Positions 17,972-26,302 of a stretch of 64,000 nucleotides of DNA are shown piece by piece. Origin of the DNA: a virus; IMG/VR virus record IMGVR_UViG_3300017818_000007, positions 117,868 to 181,867 of that record. One strand, given 5' to 3'. The position numbers and the translations under genes were made by a program. Under the pieces are notes generated by a model, which had not been told where the DNA came from, did not search any database, and was given only the letters and a program-made list of their open reading frames with translations. Each line of letters starts with the position of its first letter. Within the stretch, counting starts at the first letter, position 1.

Positions 17972-20314
17972 ATGCCATATACTATTAACAGAACAGACGG
18001 AACAACGTTAGTCACACTAGCAGATGGTGTAGTTGATACAACTACGGACCTACAACTAGTTGGTCGTAATGTTGCTGGATACGGTGAAATACAAAATGAG
18101 AATTTTGTTAAATTATTAGAAAATTTTGCTTCAACTACTAAACCACCTAAGGCGCAAGTAGGTCAAGTATGGTTTGATAAAACTGTAAACACACTTCGTC
18201 CTGCTGTTTTTGATGGTGTAGAGTGGAGACAGGTTGGATTATTAGAAGTTTCTGATCTAGAACCAAGCAATAGAAAAGAAGGTGACCTTTGGTGGGACTC
18301 AGATAACAATCAATTATATGCTTGGACAGCAGACGGCAATGAACATATTCTAGTTGGACCACAAGATTTAAAAGGTTATGAATTTACGCAATGGCGTAGT
18401 ATTCTTTTAACTGATGATCAAGGAACAAAACATCCTGTAATGGCAGGATATATTCATAACGTAATATATGCGATTGTTGCAGATACAGAATTTACTATTG
18501 ATCAAGCAGTCACACCAGTACCTAACTTTACAAAATGTTATAGAGGCACAACATTAAAAGGAACTAATTCAAACGGTGTAAGCACAGACACAAAACATCA
18601 CGGTACTGCTACTGATGCAGACAGATTAGTAGGCAAAGCCGGCGACACTTATGATAATAGATTAGAAAATGAAACTATTGCAGGTGTTTACAGTTTCCAA
18701 AACAATAATGGTATTAATGTTGGTCCTAATGATGAACTAAAAATTAATGTTGATAGTGTAAGTGGTAATGCAGGAATCAATAACGAAACAAATGATGTAT
18801 TATCATTTGGTGTAAACTATACAGGCAGTGGTGCAGACAAGACAGTTTTTTATATTGAAGGTAAAGATGTAAAACCTTATGCAGACAATGAAGTAAACTT
18901 AGGTGCACCTACAATGAAATATAGAAACATCTACGCAGATGCTATATTTTCAAACGTAGTTGGTGATGCTTTAGGTAATTTTAGTGGTACACTTACAGGT
19001 AGTGTTAACGGTAATGTAAGCGGAAACGTCACAGGAAACGTCACAGGTAATACAACAGGTACTGTAAATGCAACTGGCGGCAAGATTGTATTAGATAATG
19101 ATAGAGTTATTGCTTTAGTAGATGCAGGACAAGACGGTGTATCTGGAACATACGAAGGTTTCTTAGATGGAACATCAAGATATGTACTTGACGGTATGTA
19201 TAGATCAAACAACCAAACAATTAGCGGTACTAAAACATTTACAGCAACACAAGTTTTTAATGCGGCAGTTAATGTAAACCATACGTTAAGTGCAGACAAC
19301 GTTAATATTACCGAAGGTACTATTGGTAGCAATGGAAATACAACACTTTTACAATATGTAAAAGTTGATAATTCAAATATTGAAGATACTAACTTAGTTA
19401 GGGTTGTGATTGATGATGGTTCAAGAATTGAAAACAGTGCGTTAGGTACAGTAGGTATTCTTTCAAATGTAAAATCTACTAAATTTACTGATGCAAATAA
19501 CAAGTCTTTTAAATTTATTTCAGATGACGGAACGTTTAACAGTGCTGATAACGATACTGTTGTCACTCAATTAGCAATTAAACAGTATGTAGATGAAAAA
19601 GTTGGCGCTATTCCAAAAGATTTAACATTCCATTTAGATACTAGAGATATGAATCTAGATGCAGTTAAAGCACAACTTGAAAGACTTGCTCCTGCAACAC
19701 AATATTCTGCAGGTACTAAAGCAAGAATTTTAGGATCACATTACTTTTCAAGTTTACCTTCAGGACAGTTCTATCGTAGATTTGGAGTATTCAGTGGTAT
19801 AAGGTATGGTATTGGTTTTATTGGCGGTCGAGCATACAGTTATGTAGGTGTAAAAGCAAATGTCACAGATTTAATTAATGCTAAAAGTGCAATTACAGGA
19901 TATGAATTTGTTAAAAAAGGAATTGGTGTTCCAACAACACAACTTAGTAATGTCACCGCAGATCCGTTCTTAGATGATTTTGCGGATTCTTATTGGATTA
20001 CAACTGACAGAGGACTAACACAAAATCAAGCAGACTATATTGGTCTTCCACAAGGTGTTGGTGCAAGGGTTCTTGTTATTCAGGATGGTGTTATAGTAGG
20101 ATACGGATTTGACCCATCGGCTGTTTTATTAGACGGTATTAAATCAGATACTTTACTAGGTCGCCAAACTTATACTGGAAATGACTATGTAGTTGAATGG
20201 TTCCAACTAGGAGGAATTTTTAGTGGAGATCCTAACACACAGTTTAGTACATACAGTTATGATATAACTAAAACTATTTTAAGTGGTAGTTGGGAATTTG
20301 TAGGATATTTTTAA
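17972..20314 (+). CDS. Tail fibre paralogue 3
   Basis: 780 residues, the longest of the four fibres. The shared N-terminal domain is clear (MPYTINRTDGT, LVGRNVAGYGEIQNENF, GQVWFDK, GDLWWDS). Residues about 340-365 are a run of GNV(S/T)G repeats whose DNA is shared with the fourth fibre gene. The C-terminal 150 residues (a RRFGVFSGIRYG stretch onward) form a unique distal domain. An AAGGAT ribosome-binding site precedes the ATG. The stop overlaps the start of the downstream oxygenase gene as TAATG, which links expression of that enzyme to late virion genes. Confidence 0.8.
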   Translation: MPYTINRTDGTTLVTLADGVVDTTTDLQLVGRNVAGYGEIQNENFVKLLENFASTTKPPKAQVGQVWFDKTVNTLRPAVFDGVEWRQVGLLEVSDLEPSNRKEGDLWWDSDNNQLYAWTADGNEHILVGPQDLKGYEFTQWRSILLTDDQGTKHPVMAGYIHNVIYAIVADTEFTIDQAVTPVPNFTKCYRGTTLKGTNSNGVSTDTKHHGTATDADRLVGKAGDTYDNRLENETIAGVYSFQNNNGINVGPNDELKINVDSVSGNAGINNETNDVLSFGVNYTGSGADKTVFYIEGKDVKPYADNEVNLGAPTMKYRNIYADAIFSNVVGDALGNFSGTLTGSVNGNVSGNVTGNVTGNTTGTVNATGGKIVLDNDRVIALVDAGQDGVSGTYEGFLDGTSRYVLDGMYRSNNQTISGTKTFTATQVFNAAVNVNHTLSADNVNITEGTIGSNGNTTLLQYVKVDNSNIEDTNLVRVVIDDGSRIENSALGTVGILSNVKSTKFTDANNKSFKFISDDGTFNSADNDTVVTQLAIKQYVDEKVGAIPKDLTFHLDTRDMNLDAVKAQLERLAPATQYSAGTKARILGSHYFSSLPSGQFYRRFGVFSGIRYGIGFIGGRAYSYVGVKANVTDLINAKSAITGYEFVKKGIGVPTTQLSNVTADPFLDDFADSYWITTDRGLTQNQADYIGLPQGVGARVLVIQDGVIVGYGFDPSAVLLDGIKSDTLLGRQTYTGNDYVVEWFQLGGIFSGDPNTQFSTYSYDITKTILSGSWEFVGYF
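19028..19059 (+). repeat. 32-base repeat shared between fibre genes 3 and 4 (copy 1)
   Basis: These 32 bases encode VTGNVTGNTTG and are identical to 22287-22318 in the fourth fibre gene. The identity extends across synonymous positions. It marks the border between the shared shaft and the divergent C-terminal part of each fibre. Confidence 0.8.
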
Positions 20315-20802
20315 TGTATGAAGTTAACGAAGACTTTATTACAAATGTAGACGAAATTATGATGCTAGTAAAGGTGCATGAACAAGACGGCAAATTTACT
20401 AGAAGAGGCAAAGGCGCAAAAGAAAGGCACGAAACAAAGTACGGTACAAGTAATTTTAGTTCATTATTTCAAAAGGATATGAACGAAGAATTAGTTGAAA
20501 CTATTTGGAAGACCATACCAAATGAACGTAAATGGTGTTCGCAGGTAGTAGTAAACAAATATCAACCTGGTGATTGGCTAATCAAACACCAAGATAGTGC
20601 AGGAGGATATTGGAAGTTTAAGTTAGTTTATCTAACACAAGGCTTGCCGCACTTTAAATACTGGGACCAAGATGGAAACGAACATCTAGTTCAAGAGAAA
20701 AAAGGAGCAATGTTTGATATGCCGATTGATACTTGGCATGAAGTGACAAAAATAGAAAAAGGTGAAGATCCAAAATATAGTCTTTGCCTGATATGGGAAT
20801 AA
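20314..20802 (+). CDS. 2-oxoglutarate/Fe(II)-dependent oxygenase-like protein
   Basis: 162 residues from the ATG that overlaps the upstream stop (TAATG); an in-frame start 24 bases further upstream would lie inside the fibre gene. The double-stranded beta-helix signature is present: NKYQPGDWLIKHQDS gives an HxD iron site near residue 90, and DTWHEV gives the distal histidine near 141. The usual arginine that binds 2-oxoglutarate is not obvious in the KYSLCLIWE end. Such enzymes hydroxylate proteins, nucleic acids or small molecules; the substrate is unknown. Its position inside the virion gene block suggests it acts on a virion protein or late in infection. Confidence 0.65.
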   Translation: MYEVNEDFITNVDEIMMLVKVHEQDGKFTRRGKGAKERHETKYGTSNFSSLFQKDMNEELVETIWKTIPNERKWCSQVVVNKYQPGDWLIKHQDSAGGYWKFKLVYLTQGLPHFKYWDQDGNEHLVQEKKGAMFDMPIDTWHEVTKIEKGEDPKYSLCLIWE

Positions 20803-20806
20803 AGAT

Positions 20807-21280
20807 ATGGCAAACAAAAGTATGACATTAATGTTTAATAAATCCAACGGTGTAATGATTGGAGGATTTGAAACGGATCAAACGCCTTCACAATTTTTAG
20901 AAGGAGTTAGATATAAAACATTATCTTATGATCCTGACACTCATGCATATGTAGGTGATTATGCAACTGGCGGACTACAACCAATTGTAGACGATGGCAA
21001 TTCAACAATTGACGAAGAACTTTTAGATCAAAATGTTCAAGAAAATATTATTTTAGAATATCCATTATATACACAACTTAATATTATTATGGATGTTTTA
21101 CATAACAATGGTGACATTGTTAAAACAAAAGAATTCCTAAAGATGATGCAATTCATTGAAGACGAACGTGCTAAGAATAAGGCTAGAAAAGAAGTTTATA
21201 AAGATGCAAGTTCACCGTACAACTATACTTCAAAAGAAGAAGCACAACAAGAAGTCAATAAACGACTAGATTTAGATTAA
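20807..21280 (+). CDS. Small acidic protein between fibre genes, possible fibre-assembly factor
   Basis: 157 residues, start four bases after the oxygenase stop, with a weak AATAAAG leader. The first half is beta-like; the second half is predicted helical and charged (LYTQLNIIMDVLHNNGD, then FIEDERAKNKARKEV). No signal peptide or membrane segment. I do not recognise the family with certainty. Small helical proteins beside fibre genes are often assembly chaperones, so that is the leading guess. Confidence 0.55.
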   Translation: MANKSMTLMFNKSNGVMIGGFETDQTPSQFLEGVRYKTLSYDPDTHAYVGDYATGGLQPIVDDGNSTIDEELLDQNVQENIILEYPLYTQLNIIMDVLHNNGDIVKTKEFLKMMQFIEDERAKNKARKEVYKDASSPYNYTSKEEAQQEVNKRLDLD

Positions 21281-21293
21281 GGTAAATACACTT

Positions 21294-23066
21294 ATGCCAT
21301 ACATAGTAAACACATATAACGGACAGCAAATTGCAATAGTAAATGACGGTACTATTGATCAAACTACTGATATTAAACTTATTGGTAGAAACTATGCTGG
21401 CTTTGGTGAAATTCTTAATGAGAATATGGTTAACCTCATGGAGAACTTTGCAGGAACTACTCCTCCACCAAGACCGGTTGCAGGACAGATTTGGTATGAT
21501 TCCGCAAACAAAGTTCTTAAATTTTATGACGGCAACCAAATGCGTATTGCAGGCGGCGCCGAAGTAGGTATTTCACAACCATCAGGATTAGCAAAAGGAG
21601 ACTTTTGGTGGGAAGAAGATGGTGAACAGTTATATGTTTTTAATGGTGAAGATTTTATTCTAGTTGGTCCGGTGACAACAGGCGGTGAAGGAGTTTCACA
21701 GGTTAGTGTTGCAACAATTAAAGATACACTAGCAAATGATAGAACAATTCTTAAAGTCACAGTACAAGACCAAGTTATTAATATTGTTTCAAAAGACGAG
21801 TTTACTATTGATAATAGCGTAAACCCAATTACAGGTTTTAGTGCTATTAAGAAAGGTTTAAACCTTGCAAGTAAAACTACATTCCCTGGTATGCGTTATT
21901 GGGGTACAGCAGAAGATGCAGATAATTTAGGCGGTATTCCTGCTTCTCAATATATTTTAAATAGCGGTTTGCAACAGTTTAGTGATGTTGTTAGTTTCTT
22001 AAATGATAACGGTATTACACTAGGTGCTGGTAGTGATTTAAAATTACACATTACTGGTGGCGACCAGGTTAATATTACTAACCAAGTTGGTAATACAATC
22101 AATTTTAATGTTAACACAATTGGCGCAGGAGCAGTTAAAGTAGGCCAATTTACGAGTACTAACTTTTTACCTGGATCAGATAATACAGGAAGTATTGGTA
22201 ATGCAAATACTAAATGGGCAACTGGATTCTTTTATGATATAACACTAGATACAAACGGAGCATTAAACGGTAATGTTGTAGGTAATGTCACAGGAAACGT
22301 CACAGGTAATACAACAGGAACACATAACGGTAATGTTCAATCTACTATTGGTGTAAGCACATTTAATGACGTCACAGTAAGCGGAACACTTACAGCAGAT
22401 CTAACAGGTACATCAACAACAGCAACAAAACTAGTTGTTGACGGTGGAAGTGGGTATGCATCAACAACAGCAGTACCATCGGGTGCTGATAAAACATCAA
22501 TTCCTGCACGTGACTCTAACGGCGAAATTACAGCCACAGTGTTTAACGGTACAGCAACAAACTCAAGTGCTTTAGATAGTGTCCCAGCAGATATTTTAGC
22601 AACAGCAAATACTATTGCTAAACGTGATTCACAAGGTGATATTACAGCACGTAAGTTCTTAGGTACAGCAACAGCGGCACAATTTGCTGACTTGGCTGAG
22701 AATTATCTAGCAGATAAAGCATATGATGTAGGTACTGTACTAATCTTAGGTGGTGAATATGAAGTCACCGAAAGCAGAGGACAAATGGATTCAAGAGTTG
22801 TTGGAGTTGTATCAGATAAACCAGCACACCTAATGAACAGCGAGTTAGAAGGCGAGTTTGTTGTTCCAGTAGCACTAAGAGGTAGAGTACAAGTTAAAGT
22901 TGCAGGTCCTGTACGTAAAGGTGATATTTTAATTACTAGTACAATGGCTGGTATAGCAACAGCACTTACAGAAGATAGTGCAGTTCCAAATGCAGTATAT
23001 GTAATTGGAAAGTCAATTGAATCTAATCTAAACTCAGAAGTTAAACTAGTAGAAGTAGTTGTATAA
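21294..23066 (+). CDS. Tail fibre paralogue 4 with distinct C-terminal beta domain
   Basis: 590 residues. The shared N-terminal domain is present (MPYIVNTYNGQ, LIGRNYAGFGEILNENM, GQIWYDS, GDFWWEE). A VTGN repeat region near residues 330-345 uses the same DNA as the third fibre. The C-terminal 120 residues begin with DLAENYLADKAYDVG and continue with a VVGVVSDKPAHLMN segment and GRVQVKVAGPVRKGD. This arrangement is common at the ends of marine phage fibres and is reminiscent of autoproteolytic or trimerising fibre tips; self-cleavage is not shown. It is the last plus-strand gene before the convergent junction. Confidence 0.8.
   Translation: MPYIVNTYNGQQIAIVNDGTIDQTTDIKLIGRNYAGFGEILNENMVNLMENFAGTTPPPRPVAGQIWYDSANKVLKFYDGNQMRIAGGAEVGISQPSGLAKGDFWWEEDGEQLYVFNGEDFILVGPVTTGGEGVSQVSVATIKDTLANDRTILKVTVQDQVINIVSKDEFTIDNSVNPITGFSAIKKGLNLASKTTFPGMRYWGTAEDADNLGGIPASQYILNSGLQQFSDVVSFLNDNGITLGAGSDLKLHITGGDQVNITNQVGNTINFNVNTIGAGAVKVGQFTSTNFLPGSDNTGSIGNANTKWATGFFYDITLDTNGALNGNVVGNVTGNVTGNTTGTHNGNVQSTIGVSTFNDVTVSGTLTADLTGTSTTATKLVVDGGSGYASTTAVPSGADKTSIPARDSNGEITATVFNGTATNSSALDSVPADILATANTIAKRDSQGDITARKFLGTATAAQFADLAENYLADKAYDVGTVLILGGEYEVTESRGQMDSRVVGVVSDKPAHLMNSELEGEFVVPVALRGRVQVKVAGPVRKGDILITSTMAGIATALTEDSAVPNAVYVIGKSIESNLNSEVKLVEVVV
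22287..22318 (+). repeat. 32-base repeat shared between fibre genes 3 and 4 (copy 2)
   Basis: Identical to 19028-19059 at all 32 bases, within the VTGN repeats. It could allow homologous exchange of distal fibre modules. Confidence 0.8.
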
Positions 23067-23067
23067 G

Positions 23068-23106
23068 GCGTTTTAAACGCATTTTAAGCGTCATACAGCG
23101 GCGTTT
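23068..23106. terminator. Inverted repeats at the convergent gene junction
   Basis: The 43 bases between two convergent stops contain a GCGTTTTAAACGC near-palindrome (23068-23080) and a further GCGTTT at 23101-23106 that can pair with AAACGC at 23075-23080. Short T and A runs lie beside the stems. The position favours a bidirectional terminator, but the stems are short. Confidence 0.4.
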
Positions 23107-23109
23107 ATG

Positions 23110-23532
23110 CTATTCGCTAGTACTTGATGTATCAACGTGCATAACGCCTATTTTAGACGCTTGTAAGAAGTCTATTCCGTCATTACTGCGGTAATGCTCT
23201 CCAAAATAAACAGTTTTTATTCCACTTTGGTAAATCAATTTGGCACATTCAATACAAGGACTATGAGTAATAAACAGGTCAGCACCCAACCCACTCTCAT
23301 TGCTACGGGCCAATTTTGCAATAGCATTTGATTCCGCGTGTAATACTTCTGGTTTTGTTTTTCCATCTTCTTCACAGCAATTATCCCATCCACTTGGCAT
23401 TCCGTTATATCCATATGCAATTATACGATCGTCCTTTACAACAATAGCACCAACTTGAAGTCTTTCTGCGTGTGATAATTGTGCAAAACGTTTTGCAACG
23501 TCCATATATGCTTCTATAAATTTTTGTTTCAA
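23110..23532 (-). CDS. Deoxycytidylate (dCMP) deaminase
   Basis: 140 residues. Converts dCMP to dUMP, feeding thymidylate synthesis. The zinc site is complete: LHAESNAI (His and catalytic Glu, about residues 69-75) and SPCIECAK (two Cys, about 97-102). The N-terminal VGAIVVKDDRIIAYGYNG strand is typical of the family. It overlaps the thyX stop by four bases (ATGA), so the two enzymes, which act in consecutive steps, are co-translated. It is last in the minus-strand transcript. Confidence 0.93.
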   Translation of the reverse strand: MKQKFIEAYMDVAKRFAQLSHAERLQVGAIVVKDDRIIAYGYNGMPSGWDNCCEEDGKTKPEVLHAESNAIAKLARSNESGLGADLFITHSPCIECAKLIYQSGIKTVYFGEHYRSNDGIDFLQASKIGVMHVDTSSTSE

Positions 23533-24206
23533 GTAAAATCCTTAGCCATAGGAAAGATCTTAGCAATGACTTCTGCACAAGCATGAGCAATTTCCATATG
23601 TTCTTTTTGTGTGCCATTGCCGCCGCGTAATTGAATATAGTGTACCCATGAACGCAATGTACCGTTCATATAAAGTCGCGTTTTAGTAAGTCCTTCTGGT
23701 AGAACTGCTCTTGCTTGTTCTTTTGCAATACCATTTTCAATGGCCCAGTTGTATGCTTCTTTTGCCGCTTCAATAACTTTGTGTTGCTGTGATTCCCAGT
23801 CATTGATTAGATTCATTTCTTCTTGTGTAGTACCTAGTGCAACACTGTTTTGTCTGTTCTTTTGATCTTGTAATCGTGCGTCACGAAATACGAACATATC
23901 ACCAAATTCATTTGGATTAGCATAACGCTGACTAAACTCTTGGAAACTAAACGAACGATGGCGCACAATTTGGTGTGCAATATCACGTGTAGTATTAATT
24001 TCTAAACAAGCATTAACCATTTCAAGTGGTGACCAATGTCCCCATTTAATTAGATAACCAATTAGTTTTTCTGCTGTTTCTTTATTATATTGGTTAGTAG
24101 GGTTTGAAACTCTTGCACAAAAAGCAATTAAGTCTTGTGCGTTTTCTAATCCTTCTTTTTCAAAATCTTCTGTTGGTTTACTGTACGATACTAATTTTAC
24201 ACTCAT
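23529..24206 (-). CDS. thyX: Flavin-dependent thymidylate synthase
   Basis: 225 residues. Methylates dUMP to dTMP using methylenetetrahydrofolate and FAD. The diagnostic RHRSFSFQEFSQRY motif (RHRxxSxxxxSQR) is intact near residues 83-96, and the C-terminal ARAVLPEGLTKT segment matches the family. Full length for ThyX. It is followed directly by the dCMP deaminase with a four-base overlap. The pair supplies dTMP for replication of this A+T-rich genome. Confidence 0.95.
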   Translation of the reverse strand: MSVKLVSYSKPTEDFEKEGLENAQDLIAFCARVSNPTNQYNKETAEKLIGYLIKWGHWSPLEMVNACLEINTTRDIAHQIVRHRSFSFQEFSQRYANPNEFGDMFVFRDARLQDQKNRQNSVALGTTQEEMNLINDWESQQHKVIEAAKEAYNWAIENGIAKEQARAVLPEGLTKTRLYMNGTLRSWVHYIQLRGGNGTQKEHMEIAHACAEVIAKIFPMAKDFT

Positions 24207-24209
24207 TTT

Positions 24210-24743
24210 TTATCCTAACGTTGTATTAAATGCTATTGATGTTTTTATCTCATCTTGATTATTTGGTTTTGATTGATGATGAATATGACCTGGAAACGTA
24301 ATAATATCTCCTTCATCGATACTTATCTCATATTCTTTATTTAAAAAACTAAAACTGGTTATAGGAGTTCCTTTAGGTAGATCAATAAAATAAACATTAG
24401 AAAATGTACAATTACCGTGAGTATGTAAACCATGATAATCGCCTTTTGCATATCTTTGAAACCAAATTTGTGTAAGATGTAAGTTTTGTTGATCTTGAAT
24501 ATTAAGTTTTTGAAATAAGTTTCTATTGTAGTTTTCTAATATTGGACCAATTATATCAAAATAAGGTCTAGGCATTTCTCTAGGCATATACCAATCAGTA
24601 TCAAGTAAACTTTGATTAACAGTTTCTAGTTTAAAACCGCCCATACTTTGAATAGCACTTAGTAAATCTGTTTTAATATCAGAGTGATTTAGTACTTTAC
24701 TTTTAAAAATAACAAAGCCAGGAAACTCATGAACCTCAATCAT
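24210..24743 (-). CDS. 2OG-Fe(II) oxygenase superfamily protein
   Basis: 177 residues. The core is YHGLHTHGNC (iron-ligand histidines, about residues 122-127), GDIITFPGHIHHQSKPN (third histidine, about 155) and a closing KTSIAFN strand. This order matches the phage-rich 2OG-FeII_Oxy_5-type family. It lacks membrane or export signals. The stop is three bases before thyX; the start overlaps the upstream gene by four bases. The substrate is unknown. A similar enzyme lies at 32714-33382. Confidence 0.7.
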   Translation of the reverse strand: MIEVHEFPGFVIFKSKVLNHSDIKTDLLSAIQSMGGFKLETVNQSLLDTDWYMPREMPRPYFDIIGPILENYNRNLFQKLNIQDQQNLHLTQIWFQRYAKGDYHGLHTHGNCTFSNVYFIDLPKGTPITSFSFLNKEYEISIDEGDIITFPGHIHHQSKPNNQDEIKTSIAFNTTLG

Positions 24744-25108
24744 TTTTTCTTTTTACCTTGTCTTTTTATTTTAAAGTTAACTTTTTTTGTAAATGCATCT
24801 CGAGATTTATTAATATTATCTACAAGGTCATCTAGTTTAATTGAAAAATCAATTGTTTCTATATTATTTTTGTGTTGTGTGATTATAGCGTTTACTCTTT
24901 TCGTAGCGACATCTAGCGAATGAGATTGTTTCACTATTTCTTGTACGTCTATAATAAACTTGTCTTTATTTTTGAGATTTAAAAGTAGATGTTTAACAAA
25001 CCGAATGGGAAGACTTTCTATATTAATTGTGTTTAGAACGTCTTCCCAATTGGCGTCGAAGTTTGATTCATCTACAAAAAGTTTTCCGCTTTGTGGACTC
25101 TTGTCCAT
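24740..25108 (-). CDS. Hypothetical protein, 122 aa, basic C-terminus
   Basis: The first 40 residues are acidic, followed by about 60 residues of predicted amphipathic helix (LLLNLKNKDKF onward) and a strongly basic tail KIKRQGKKKK. The start codon overlaps the upstream stop by one base. No recognised domain. The basic tail suggests nucleic-acid contact, which is inference. Confidence 0.6.
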   Translation of the reverse strand: MDKSPQSGKLFVDESNFDANWEDVLNTINIESLPIRFVKHLLLNLKNKDKFIIDVQEIVKQSHSLDVATKRVNAIITQHKNNIETIDFSIKLDDLVDNINKSRDAFTKKVNFKIKRQGKKKK

Positions 25109-25662
25109 TATGCATCAACTTTTTTCCTAGTAGAAGTTGTTTTCTTTTCTGCAGGGTCAATTTCATCTGCTCTACGTCTAAGATCTACAACCTCTTTATA
25201 AAGTGCATCTGCTCTTGCTCTGTAATTTTTAGCAATAGTTTTTTTAGATGTTTCTGAAGTATCTGTTTCTTCAGGTTTAATTGCTAACTCAGATACAGCC
25301 ACACCTTTTTGATTAGCAATTTCTTCGTTAAGTTTATCAAGTGTAATCCAAGTTTCCTTTTGTGGAGTTGGAGTCATTGTAATGTCCGCTGTTGGAACTT
25401 TAACAAGATTACCTGATCTACTTAAAGTTGCTAAAATGTTAGAGCCGTCTGAAAATTGTCTTACAGCAAGTACAGTAGCAATTTCAAATGCTTCTTGACC
25501 GTTGTTAGATTCAACTACCTTAAACACATCATCATGATATGAAGGGTTTAATCTTTCAACTGGAATTACTAATGCACTGTAAGGATCTCCCGGCAATGTT
25601 TTATAAGCAATTACAACTTTCTTACCATTATAATTACCTACGTGTTTGATTGCTGTTGCCAT
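25108..25662 (-). CDS. Conserved hypothetical protein, 184 aa
   Basis: A strong AAGGAG precedes the ATG. Residues 1-100 read as a beta domain (VVIAYKTLPGDPYSALVIP); after a threonine- and proline-rich linker the last 60 residues are helical and basic (ADALYKEVVDLRRRADEI). The gene is first of a tight run 25108, 24740, 24210, 23529, 23110. I do not recognise the family; its pairing with the small gene upstream suggests a shared role. Confidence 0.6.
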   Translation of the reverse strand: MATAIKHVGNYNGKKVVIAYKTLPGDPYSALVIPVERLNPSYHDDVFKVVESNNGQEAFEIATVLAVRQFSDGSNILATLSRSGNLVKVPTADITMTPTPQKETWITLDKLNEEIANQKGVAVSELAIKPEETDTSETSKKTIAKNYRARADALYKEVVDLRRRADEIDPAEKKTTSTRKKVDA

Positions 25663-25674
25663 AAATTTTTCTCC

Positions 25675-25968
25675 TTAAGATTTAGGTGCTTCAGCGGGTG
25701 CTTCAGTACCTTCTTTTTCCTTTGGTGCTACTGCGTCAAGGAACTGTGTCAATCTGTTGTATGTATTACCAACAACTGACATTTCCGCCGCTTTGAATGT
25801 TCCACGTGAACTAGCAACATCAATGATTGTTTTTAAAGCCTGCAAGTCGGTCACAGTTAAGTCTGGAGCCGCTGGATTAGCAGGATTGGCAGGATTGTTT
25901 GGATCAGGTTTAACCTGTTCAGCCGTTTCTACCTTCGGCGCTTCTTGTGTTTTTGTTTCTTCATTCAT
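25675..25968 (-). CDS. Conserved hypothetical protein, 97 aa
   Basis: The start is the ATG at 25968: AAGGAG lies eight bases upstream, whereas an alternative ATG seven codons earlier has no such site. The first 40 residues are proline/asparagine/alanine-rich and disordered (NNPANPANPAAP). Residues 45-85 are a compact predicted helical domain (TVTDLQALKTIIDVASSRG, then EMSVVGNTYNRL). A TATAAT at 25993-25998 lies just upstream. The function is unknown. Confidence 0.6.
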   Translation of the reverse strand: MNEETKTQEAPKVETAEQVKPDPNNPANPANPAAPDLTVTDLQALKTIIDVASSRGTFKAAEMSVVGNTYNRLTQFLDAVAPKEKEGTEAPAEAPKS

Positions 25969-25992
25969 ATATGAATCTCCTTCGTACAATTA

Positions 25993-26022
25993 ATTATACA
26001 ATTTTAACTTGGTCGGTTGCAA
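25993..26022 (-). promoter_or_regulatory. Possible sigma70-type promoter upstream of the 97-aa gene
   Basis: On the minus strand TTGCAA (26017-26022) is followed after 18 bases by a perfect TATAAT (25993-25998). The -35 box is weak compared with the other promoters here. Confidence 0.4.
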
Positions 26023-26302
26023 GAACTGAACAAGCCAAACTAAAATAAGACACTTCTGAAGCATCTTCAAACCCAATTTGGTAAACATTTTCCATTTTAT
26101 TGTCTACCAAATACAGATCTTGAATAATAGCAAACCTTCCATTTAGGTTATTATATATCCAATCTCTAATATTATCAATAGTGTTAGTGTAATTCCATGA
26201 TTCAATTTTGAGACTTAACTTTTCAAAATGAATAGGCATAGTATCTAATTCTCTAATGTCTAAAACATTTAAAGGATTAGGATCCTGAACTAATAACCTC
26301 AT
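25994..26302 (-). CDS. Hypothetical protein, 102 aa
   Basis: Start overlaps the stop of the VWA-metallopeptidase gene by four bases (ATGA), so it is translated with it. Mixed alpha/beta composition (PIHFEKLSLKIESW, then DWIYNNLNGRFAIIQDLYLV). No membrane segment or known motif. It could be an accessory subunit of the VWA protein; that is inferred from coupling alone. Confidence 0.55.
   Translation of the reverse strand: MRLLVQDPNPLNVLDIRELDTMPIHFEKLSLKIESWNYTNTIDNIRDWIYNNLNGRFAIIQDLYLVDNKMENVYQIGFEDASEVSYFSLACSVLATDQVKIV

Noticed and set aside
18931-19566. 211-aa minus-strand frame inside fibre gene 3
   Set aside because: The frame is long only because Thr/Asn/Gly-rich plus-strand codons read as Val/Leu/Pro on the other strand. 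No ribosome-binding site, and the plus-strand fibre is certain.
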